Shown: piece after piece, positions 33,118-39,474 of the stretch
How positions within the stretch are numbered: the first letter of the stretch is position 1
Layout: every line of letters starts with the position of its first letter
NCBI GenBank assembly: GCA_945906965.1
Contig: CAMDRP010000017.1
Span: forward strand, 1-39,474
Source of the DNA: Opitutus sp. GAS368
Lineage (GTDB): Bacteria > Verrucomicrobiota > Verrucomicrobiia > Opitutales > Opitutaceae
Reading direction: 5' to 3'
DNA: 39,474 nucleotides
Notes under the pieces: model-generated
What the model saw: only the letters and a program-made list of their open reading frames with translations
Databases searched by the model: none
Told to the model about the DNA's origin: nothing
Translations under genes and position numbers: made by a program

Positions 33118-33666
33118 TCAGGGTGCGGCGGACTCCAGCTCGGCGACCAACTCGATCTCCACCGGCGCACCCGCCGGCAACGACGATACGCCCACGGCCG
33201 CGCGGGCGTGCCGACCCTTTTCGCCAAACACGGCGACGAACAGATCGGACGCCCCGTTGATGACCTTAGGCTGCGCGGTGAACTCATCCGTGCAATTAAC
33301 AAAACCAGTGACCTTCACGATGCGTTTCACCCGCGCGAGATCACCGACCTCAGCTTTCAAAACCGCGATGAGTTGCAGCGCACACGTCCGCGCGACGTCG
33401 GCGCCCTGCGCCTCGCTCAGCTCGCGGCCGACTTTGCCGGCGAGAAATTTCCCGTCGGTGCCGCGCGCGATTTGTCCGGCGAGAAATACGAGATTTCCGC
33501 TGCGCACCGCGGGCACGTAGTTGGCGATCGCCGCCGGCACGCTCGGGAGCGTGAGACCCAGCGCCGCGAGTTTCTGCTCGGGTGTAGAGGGATCAGCCGC
33601 ATTCACGACGGCGACCGTGCAAAGGGTGATCAACCAAAGGCGCAGGGATTTTTTTATGGAAGTCAT
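33118..33666 (-). CDS. Exported RidA/YjgF/UK114-family protein
   Basis: 182 residues from ATG 33666 (MTSIKKSLRLWLITLCTVAVVNAA), a good Sec signal peptide; the frame runs on to an ATG at 33732 but with a Lys/Arg-rich start. The RidA-like domain reads SVPAAIANYVPAVRSGNLVFLAGQIAR, GKVGRELSEAQGADVARTCALQLIAVLKAEVGDLARVKRIVKVTGFV, and GRHARAAVGVSSLPAGAPVEIE. GRHARAAVGV takes the place of the classical RPARSCV-type segment that carries the catalytic Arg. It falls in the branch of RidA homologues with F..QPKVINGASDL, whose function is less clear than E. coli RidA (hydrolysis of 2-aminoacrylate and other enamines/imines). It is unusual in carrying a signal peptide. Confidence 0.88.
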   Translation of the reverse strand: MTSIKKSLRLWLITLCTVAVVNAADPSTPEQKLAALGLTLPSVPAAIANYVPAVRSGNLVFLAGQIARGTDGKFLAGKVGRELSEAQGADVARTCALQLIAVLKAEVGDLARVKRIVKVTGFVNCTDEFTAQPKVINGASDLFVAVFGEKGRHARAAVGVSSLPAGAPVEIELVAELESAAP

Positions 33667-33743
33667 CCGCTCACGTCGGAGAAAACTTCTGCTCATCGCA
33701 ACCTTGGAACTTTTTTTTCTGCGCCGTTTCACTTCTTCTTTTC

Positions 33744-34757
33744 ATGAATACTAAAACCCCAGCTTTTATCCTCTTTGGCCTTTTGGCTCTGAGGAGCCTC
33801 GCGGCCGCTGCGCCCGCCTACGATTTTTTTGTCTGCGCTAATATTAATCGAAACTACGTCATCGGCTCCAAAATCGTTACGACCAACGGTATTTTTCAGC
33901 GCGACGCCGCGGGCGAGTGGCAGCACCTCGGTTACAACGACACCGGCATCAGCGCCCTCGCGTTCGATCCACGCGACCGCAACGTCATTTACACCACCGG
34001 CCTTAACGGTCTTTGGCGCAGCCTCGACGGCGGCAAACTTTGGCGCATGTGCAACGACTGGACCATGACGGAGGCGCGCGATGTCGCCGTCGATCCGCAC
34101 GCCCCCGATCACGTTTACCTCGCGCTGCCCGACGGCGTCGCATTTTCCTCGGACCGCGCGCAGACGCTCGTGCGCCGTGAAAATGGTCTGCCCGCCCGCG
34201 GCAAATACACGCAAGTTCTCCAGATCGATCGCACGCGGGTCGGTCGCGTTTTAGCTGGTTGTGAACTCGGCGTCTATCTTACCGAAGACGCCGCGCTCCA
34301 TTGGCGCCAAGTTTTACCAACGAAGGAAATGGTCTTCGACCTCCAGCAATCTCCGCACGACCCACTCGTTTGGCTGGCCGTGACGCAGAGCGCGGGCGCA
34401 TGGCGTTCGGTTGACGGCGGGCAAACATGGAAACAGCTCGCCGCCGTACCGACCACACATCCGCTTTATAACATCACGTTCGATGTCACCAACCCGCAAC
34501 GTCTCGCGATCGGTAGCTGGGGTCTCGGCGCGTTGACGAGCGAAGACGGCGGGCAGACTTGGATAAATCGCAACGCCGGTTTACCCGCACCGCACCGCGT
34601 GTGGCGCGTCGGCGTGGATCCGGCCGGGCAACTTTACGCGAGTGTCGTCGCTGAGACGCTCTTTGTCTCAGCCGACTTCGGCCGTACTTGGAAACCGGAT
34701 TCACTCGCTGGCTCATTGGTGAATAAATTCCTCATCCAGCCCAAGAGCGCTCAGTAA
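33744..34757 (+). CDS. Secreted beta-propeller protein with BNR/sortilin-like repeats
   Basis: 337 residues. A signal peptide (FILFGLLALRSLAAAAPA) is followed by a repeat protein with several Asp-box motifs: WRSLDGGKLW, WRSVDGGQTW, TSEDGGQTW and FVSADFGRTW, and weaker ones (FSSDRAQTL). The spacing of ~45-90 residues fits a 6- or 7-bladed beta-propeller of the VPS10/BNR type. Such proteins may be sialidase-like hydrolases, but the sialidase Arg triad is not recognisable. A binding or scaffold role is possible. It lies 77 bp from the divergent RidA-family gene and 20 bp before the next gene, so it is likely the first gene of a four-gene operon. Confidence 0.82.
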   Translation: MNTKTPAFILFGLLALRSLAAAAPAYDFFVCANINRNYVIGSKIVTTNGIFQRDAAGEWQHLGYNDTGISALAFDPRDRNVIYTTGLNGLWRSLDGGKLWRMCNDWTMTEARDVAVDPHAPDHVYLALPDGVAFSSDRAQTLVRRENGLPARGKYTQVLQIDRTRVGRVLAGCELGVYLTEDAALHWRQVLPTKEMVFDLQQSPHDPLVWLAVTQSAGAWRSVDGGQTWKQLAAVPTTHPLYNITFDVTNPQRLAIGSWGLGALTSEDGGQTWINRNAGLPAPHRVWRVGVDPAGQLYASVVAETLFVSADFGRTWKPDSLAGSLVNKFLIQPKSAQ

Positions 34758-34777
34758 CCCTTCACCTTCTTATCGCC

Positions 34778-36664
34778 ATGAAACGCGCTTTTATTTCTGT
34801 CCTGTTTTTTTCCATCTCCATGCTCTTTGTTGCCGCGCAACCGGCCTTCGAAGGTCCGCCGCCCTCTTCCGTGCCGGTGCTGGATCCGGTGAAGCGTCGC
34901 GCTGAATACCAAGCGCGCGTCAAAGAGATCATTAACTGGGCCGCTGAAGGAGGTCAGGCGAAGACCGACGATCCCGCCAAACTCGATCTCGCCATGATCG
35001 CGGCGAAAATTGTGCTGCGCGAAGATATGCCCGGTTGCTCGCAGCGTGTGATCAACTTGATGAGCGAGCCCGGCACGGGCCCGTTTTGGATGTTCCCCAC
35101 CGTCTGTATCGCGTACTTGGGCCGCGACCATCTCACCCCAGAGGCGCTCGCTTCGATCCGCACCGCTTGGCGCACCACGCGTCAACTGCGTGGCGATACC
35201 GAAAACCACTTCGCGATGTATTATATTTCGCTTTATCTCATGGCCGAGCTTTACCCCAACGAGCCGGCCGAGTCCTGGTATTCGGGTAAAACGTCCGCGG
35301 AAAATCTCGCTGAAGCGCGTTCTTACCTGATCAATTGGATGGATCTCGCGACGACTGTCGGCCAAGGCGAATTCAACCCCACGCACTACATCGGCGAATA
35401 CGTGATCCCGCTGCAGTTCCTCGCCAATTGGGCCAAAGATCCCGAGATGAAGAAACGCGGCGCCATGATGCTCGACTGGCTCTTCGCTGAGCTCGCGGCC
35501 AATACCCTCAACGGTGTCCTGCGTGGCCCCAACGCCCGCACCGATGAAGGCTCCACCATCGAACGCTGGCAGGCGATGGCTTCGTATTTTAGCTGGTTGC
35601 TCTTCGGTAATACGCCCTCGACGGCTGGCTACGGCGGTTGGGGTCTTTATTTCGCCCCGCTCGCGGCGAACTACGAAGTTCCGGAAGTCATTTACCGCAT
35701 CGCGACCGACCGCGCCGGTGATTACCTGCAACGCGACCGCGCGCGTACACGCCGCTTCTGGCGTTATAGTGACGAACTTTCGCCGCCGGTTTATAAGACC
35801 AACTACCTGCGGCGTGATTACGCCGTCGGCTCGACGCGCGGTGGCCTCTTGGATGTCATTCAAGCGCACGTTTGGGACGTAACCTGGGCCGAGTCCGATC
35901 CGCGCGGAAAGCATAACACGATGTTCTCGCTGCATCCGTTCTCATCGATGTGGGCTATGCAGTCCATGTTTGTCACTTACCCGGAGCCCATGATCAAAGC
36001 GGTCGCCTTCGAGGGCAAACCCTCCTACGATTCGCCCGATAAAATTATGGGCAGCTCGCCCTACGAACGCGTATGCCAGGACCTGGATACCGTGATCGCG
36101 CTCTACGATATTCCCGCCGACACACGCTTCCCGCATATCAACGGTTTCTTCTCCAAGGACCTCGTCAACCTCAGCGAAGACCCGTCCGGCTGGATCTTCG
36201 CCCAAGGCGGACAAACTTATTTAGCCTATCGCCCGCTCGCGCCCTATCATTGGGAGAAATATCTTCATCATTCAAGCGGTTGGGCCAAGGTGCGCCGCGA
36301 CTTAGGCGGCCGCTTGCTCGTCAGCCCGCACCTCAAAAACGGCACTATCGTGCAGGCCGCCAGCGCTAGCGAATTTAAAAACTTCGCCGCCTTCAAAGCT
36401 GCCATTAACGCACTCCCGCTCACGTTTCGTCTCGAGCCCACGCCCTCGGTTCAATTCACCAGTCTGCGCGGTAAGAAACTCGCCTTCACTTTCGACCAGG
36501 ACCCGACCGTCAACGGCCGAGCGATCGATTACGCCAAATGGAAATTATTTGAAGGCCCGTATCTCAATTCCGAACTCAACAGCCGGAAACTCACTATCAC
36601 GCACGGCAAACTCGAGCGCGTGCTCGATTTTAATACCCTCACTGTGACCGATCGCGTTAAGTGA
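34778..36664 (+). CDS. Secreted protein of unknown function, possibly an alpha/alpha-toroid carbohydrate enzyme
   Basis: 628 residues with a clear signal peptide (MKRAFISVLFFSISMLFVAAQ). The first ~270 residues are helix-rich (MIAAKIVLREDMPGCSQRVINLM, ENHFAMYYISLYLMAELYP, ARSYLINWMDLATTVGQGEFN, RTDEGSTIERWQAMASYFSWLLFG), which recalls the (alpha/alpha)n toroid of polysaccharide lyases and heparinase-like enzymes. The middle has RGKHNTMFSLHPFSSMW, and the last ~200 residues look beta-rich (WIFAQGGQTYLAYRPLAPYHWE). I could not match it to a named PL or GH family. It lies behind the propeller gene and its stop overlaps a possible GTG (GTGA) of the peptidase frame. Substrate unknown. Confidence 0.78.
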   Translation: MKRAFISVLFFSISMLFVAAQPAFEGPPPSSVPVLDPVKRRAEYQARVKEIINWAAEGGQAKTDDPAKLDLAMIAAKIVLREDMPGCSQRVINLMSEPGTGPFWMFPTVCIAYLGRDHLTPEALASIRTAWRTTRQLRGDTENHFAMYYISLYLMAELYPNEPAESWYSGKTSAENLAEARSYLINWMDLATTVGQGEFNPTHYIGEYVIPLQFLANWAKDPEMKKRGAMMLDWLFAELAANTLNGVLRGPNARTDEGSTIERWQAMASYFSWLLFGNTPSTAGYGGWGLYFAPLAANYEVPEVIYRIATDRAGDYLQRDRARTRRFWRYSDELSPPVYKTNYLRRDYAVGSTRGGLLDVIQAHVWDVTWAESDPRGKHNTMFSLHPFSSMWAMQSMFVTYPEPMIKAVAFEGKPSYDSPDKIMGSSPYERVCQDLDTVIALYDIPADTRFPHINGFFSKDLVNLSEDPSGWIFAQGGQTYLAYRPLAPYHWEKYLHHSSGWAKVRRDLGGRLLVSPHLKNGTIVQAASASEFKNFAAFKAAINALPLTFRLEPTPSVQFTSLRGKKLAFTFDQDPTVNGRAIDYAKWKLFEGPYLNSELNSRKLTITHGKLERVLDFNTLTVTDRVK

Positions 36665-36693
36665 GCCGCGCCGTATCCTCGCCCAACTACACG

Positions 36694-38094
36694 ATGAATT
36701 TACCCCGACTCCTCGCCGCGGTCCTCGCGGCTACTGCGACCCTCGCGGCTCAACCCGCACCTCTACCCGTCGTAACGCAATTACTCACGGATCGTTCTGG
36801 CTACGAATTGCTCGGCCGGCTCTGCGATGATTTCGGCGGTCGACTCACGGGTAGCCCCGCCAGCCGCGCGGCGATGGATGCGCTCGTCAACGAGCTCCGC
36901 GCGCTCGGTTTAAAACCTGAGCGGCAGCATTTCACGATGCCCGGTTGGGTGCGCGGCGACGACGAAGTCACGCTGCTCGCGCCCTTGCCCACGCCGCGCC
37001 GCCTGCGCGTCGCTGCGCTCTCTTACACGCAACCGCACGCGCCCTTCGAGGCCGACGTTGTCGATATCGGCCAAGGTCGGGACGAAGATTTCGCAAAAAT
37101 CGAAGTGCGCGGTAAAATTGGGCTGCTCGCTGCCAACACCACCGTCCCCCGCGGCCTCTATGAAAAGGCGGCCGTCGAGCGCGGCATGCGTGGCGTGCTT
37201 TTTATCAATCGCGAAGCGGGCGGCCAACTCCTCGCGCGCACCGGCGCCTTCAGTGGCGAACCGCTCAAGATTCCGGTCTACAGTCTCGCGCAGGAAGAGG
37301 GTAAATGGATCGGCCGCCTGCTCGCGCGCGGCCAAAACGTGCGCCTGCGGATGCACACACGCTCGCACTGCGCACAGATCGAGACGGAGAACCTCATCGT
37401 GCGTTTCCCCGGCCGCACCGCGGAAAAAATCGTCATCGGTGCGCATTTCGATTCCTGGGATCTCGGCCAAGGCGCGATGGATAACGGTATCGGCCTAGCT
37501 CAACTTTTTGCCCTCGCCAAATACCTTGCCGCCAATCCCGCCGACCGCCTTCGCCCGATCGAATTGATCTGGTATAACGGCGAGGAGCAGGGCCTGTGGG
37601 GTTCACGCCACGCCGCCGCGGTTGCCCGCAAGGAACCCATCGCCGCGATGGTGAATCTCGACATGGTCGGCTACCCACTCTCTGTAAACGCCTGTGGTGA
37701 CGAACGGCTCGTGCCACTGCTGACTCGCTTCGCCGCCACGATGCCGGTCGAGCGCCTCCGCGAAGGGGTGAAAAACGTCGCCTGGCTCGCCAGTGATCAC
37801 ACGCCCTATCAGCTCGACGGCGTGAACGTCTTTACCTTCGGCGCTTACATCGATCGCGAAGTGAACCGCTACTACCACGACGTCGCCGACACCTTCGACA
37901 AGAGCGACCCCAAGCTGATCGCGGAGTCGTCCGCTACCATCGGCGCATTTACACTCTTCCTCGCCGACGCGTCCGATCTTACTGCGACCCGTCGCACCCC
38001 AGCGGAGATCGCGGCCGTCGTGAAAACCCACGGCCTCGCCCCCCGCCTCACCGCGATGGGGCTCTGGCCCTTGCCACCCGTCCCCACGCCTTAA
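36694..38094 (+). CDS. Secreted M28-family metallopeptidase with PA-like domain
   Basis: 466 residues from ATG 36694, giving a normal signal peptide (MNLPRLLAAVLAATATLAAQ); a GTG at 36661 overlapping the preceding stop is less likely. A PA-type insert lies at ~120-210. The M28 two-zinc centre is complete: His251 and Asp253 in GAHFDSWD, Asp263 in GAMDNGIG, Glu297-Glu298 in NGEEQGLWGS, Asp323 in NLDMVG, and a late His in YYHDVADTFDKSD. The family includes aminopeptidases and carboxypeptidases acting on extracytoplasmic peptides. Its place between the unknown secreted protein and a symporter suggests release of amino acids or glycopeptides for uptake (inference). Confidence 0.92.
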   Translation: MNLPRLLAAVLAATATLAAQPAPLPVVTQLLTDRSGYELLGRLCDDFGGRLTGSPASRAAMDALVNELRALGLKPERQHFTMPGWVRGDDEVTLLAPLPTPRRLRVAALSYTQPHAPFEADVVDIGQGRDEDFAKIEVRGKIGLLAANTTVPRGLYEKAAVERGMRGVLFINREAGGQLLARTGAFSGEPLKIPVYSLAQEEGKWIGRLLARGQNVRLRMHTRSHCAQIETENLIVRFPGRTAEKIVIGAHFDSWDLGQGAMDNGIGLAQLFALAKYLAANPADRLRPIELIWYNGEEQGLWGSRHAAAVARKEPIAAMVNLDMVGYPLSVNACGDERLVPLLTRFAATMPVERLREGVKNVAWLASDHTPYQLDGVNVFTFGAYIDREVNRYYHDVADTFDKSDPKLIAESSATIGAFTLFLADASDLTATRRTPAEIAAVVKTHGLAPRLTAMGLWPLPPVPTP

Positions 38095-38122
38095 ACCTTC
38101 TCTGGACTCAACCCCTAATCCC

Positions 38123-39474
38123 ATGACCTTTCTCGGCCTGCATCCCCTCGATGCGTTCATCATCGTACTTTACATCATCGGCGTGCTGGTGATCGGCAAA
38201 GTCCTCTCGCATGGCGTAAAAGGCGAAGGCGATTTCTTCCTCGGCGGCCGCTCGCTCGGCAAGTGGCTCCAGTTCTTCCTGAGCTTTGGCAACATGACCG
38301 ACCCCGGTCAGGCCACGACGACGGCCAGCTCGGTCTATCGCCAGGGCGCCGGAGGCGGCTGGCTTGCGTTGATCACGTTGTTTCTCACGCCTTACTTTTG
38401 GTTCAGTGCCGTGTGGTTCCGCCGTGTGCGGCTCACGACCATGGCCGATTTATTTGAAGATCGTTTCGGCAAGCGCTTCCTTGCGACGTTTTACGCCGTC
38501 ACGACAATTTTGATGTCCATCGTCAGTATCGCCGGCGGCAATGTCGTCGCGCTCAAGACGCTCCAGCCGCTCATGGTGAAGGATGCGGCGATCTACTCGG
38601 TCGCCGAGAAACAGTCCGTCGCCGATTACCACGAATTCGTCAAATTGCGCGAGCAACGGCAGGTCGCGTCCCTCGCGCCCGAGGCCGCGACGCGTTATGA
38701 TTTGCTTAAAGACGCCTACACCCGCGGTGCGCTCCAACCTTACGTGACCTACCTGCGGCCGGTGTTGTTCTACCTCGTTTCCTCTATCCTCGTCGCGATT
38801 TTCGTCATGTTGGGCGGGCTCAAGGCCTCGGCCGTGGTCGACGCCGTGCAGACCGTTTTAGTGATTTTGATATCGGTGATTTTGATTCCGTTTGGCCTGA
38901 TGAAACTCGGCGGTCCTTCCGGGCTGCACGAGAAAGTCCCGGAGGTGATGTTTAACCTCTTCGGTGGCGGCGGCCTGAGTGAATACACGTGGTATTCCAT
39001 CGGGGCGCTCTTCCTGATCCAGGTCGTAGGCATCGTGGGTTCGCAGGCCAATATGACCATCGCCGGATCGGCTAAGGATGAGTTGGCCGCGCGGCTCGGG
39101 CCGGTGACCGGCGGTTTCTGCAAGCGTTTCGTCACGATCGCGTGGTGCTACTGCGGCCTGATCGCCGTTGGCATCTTCGGACCTAATCTCTCTGATCCTG
39201 ATCAAGCCTGGGGTCTGCTCACGCAGGCGCTGCTCCCAGTGGGCCTGATCGGCGTCATGATCATCGGCATTCTCGGTGGTAAGCTGGCTACGCTCGGCGC
39301 GCAATCTGTGGTGCTCTCGGGTCTTGTGGTGAAGAATCTCTATGAGCCGCTTTTCCCCGGTAAATCTCAGGCGCACTACATGGTGGTCGCCCGCCTCACG
39401 GTGCCCGTGGTGCTTGCACTCGGCGTTGGCGTCGGCCTCTACCTCAACAGTGTCGTCGCGCTGCTTAAATTTGC
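38123..39474 (+). CDS. Sodium:solute symporter (SSS family), 3' end beyond window
   Basis: At least 450 residues from ATG 38123, open to the window end. The start MTFLGLHPLDAFIIVLYIIGVLVIGKVLS and the signature FFLGGRSLGKWLQFFLSFG are typical of SSS/SGLT-like carriers with Na+ coupling. GNMTDPGQATTTASSVYRQGAGGGW and FRRVRLTTMADLFEDRFGKR follow. Several hydrophobic helices are visible. A soluble insertion of ~60 residues (about KDAAIYSVAEKQSV to RGALQPYVTYLRP) lies between two helices. The substrate could be a sugar, an acid sugar or an amino acid. It is 28 bp downstream of the M28 peptidase gene. Confidence 0.92.
   Translation, partial: MTFLGLHPLDAFIIVLYIIGVLVIGKVLSHGVKGEGDFFLGGRSLGKWLQFFLSFGNMTDPGQATTTASSVYRQGAGGGWLALITLFLTPYFWFSAVWFRRVRLTTMADLFEDRFGKRFLATFYAVTTILMSIVSIAGGNVVALKTLQPLMVKDAAIYSVAEKQSVADYHEFVKLREQRQVASLAPEAATRYDLLKDAYTRGALQPYVTYLRPVLFYLVSSILVAIFVMLGGLKASAVVDAVQTVLVILISVILIPFGLMKLGGPSGLHEKVPEVMFNLFGGGGLSEYTWYSIGALFLIQVVGIVGSQANMTIAGSAKDELAARLGPVTGGFCKRFVTIAWCYCGLIAVGIFGPNLSDPDQAWGLLTQALLPVGLIGVMIIGILGGKLATLGAQSVVLSGLVVKNLYEPLFPGKSQAHYMVVARLTVPVVLALGVGVGLYLNSVVALLKF

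Noticed and set aside
34751-35935. Minus-strand open frame (394 codons) opposite the unknown secreted protein
   Set aside because: Antisense shadow: the plus-strand frame has a signal peptide and coherent protein character, the minus-strand product does not.
1-39474. CRISPR arrays, tRNA/rRNA genes, transposases, phage genes and riboswitches
   Set aside because: No regularly spaced repeats, no recognisable tRNA or rRNA segments and no transposase or integrase motifs were seen by reading; a covariance-model scan was not possible.

Overview
The window looks like a piece of a GC-rich chromosome from the Verrucomicrobiota, most likely Opitutaceae-like. The reasons are two very large TonB-dependent receptors without SusD, a Tat-exported Gfo/Idh/MocA protein beside an arylsulfatase, a GH78 rhamnosidase with a PmoA/DUF6807 protein, a LacI regulator, an SSS transporter with a long soluble insertion, and a membrane-TPR (TMTC-like) protein. 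The taxonomy rests on gene content and style, not on a marker gene. I saw no rRNA, tRNA, CRISPR array, phage gene or transposase.

Layout. 1-3.4 kb: the end of a membrane protein, a SpoU/TrmH RNA methyltransferase (-) and a TMTC-like membrane-TPR protein (+). 3.4-9.6 kb: TonB-dependent receptor 1 (-), divergent from a Tat-exported Gfo/Idh/MocA protein and a sulfatase (+). 9.6-14 kb: a deoxyribose catabolic group with DeoC, a complete aldehyde dehydrogenase and a half-length, catalytically dead aldehyde dehydrogenase (+), facing a ribokinase/deoxyribokinase-type PfkB kinase (-). 14-16.5 kb: an AbgT-family transporter translationally coupled to an N-formylglutamate amidohydrolase-like enzyme (-). 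16.5-17.6 kb: a YhbY RNA-binding protein and an RsuA-type pseudouridine synthase (-). 17.8-22.6 kb: a membrane-anchored alpha/beta hydrolase, an unrecognised protein with three copies of a ~80-residue domain, and a LolD/MacB-type ABC ATPase-permease pair (+).

23-39.5 kb is a carbohydrate-use region. On the minus strand a TIM-barrel sugar isomerase/epimerase-like gene, a LacI regulator and TonB-dependent receptor 2 follow one another and end at a strong intrinsic terminator. Divergently, a GH78 rhamnosidase, a DUF6807 protein and a Tat-exported class V aminotransferase are chained by ATGA overlaps. An exported RidA-family protein converges on the aminotransferase. Then come a secreted beta-propeller (BNR) protein, a secreted 628-residue protein of unknown fold, a secreted M28 peptidase and an SSS transporter that runs off the window.

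How the parts may work together (inference): receptor 2 takes a rhamnose-containing ligand across the outer membrane, the apparently cytoplasmic GH78 enzyme removes rhamnose, and the LacI protein controls the divergent promoter region, which carries repeated GAAA..CTGA boxes. The most interesting items are the triple-repeat protein, the dead half-ALDH, the GCN4-like zipper on receptor 2, the exported PLP enzyme/RidA pair, and the unknown secreted 628-residue protein beside a propeller, a peptidase and a symporter.
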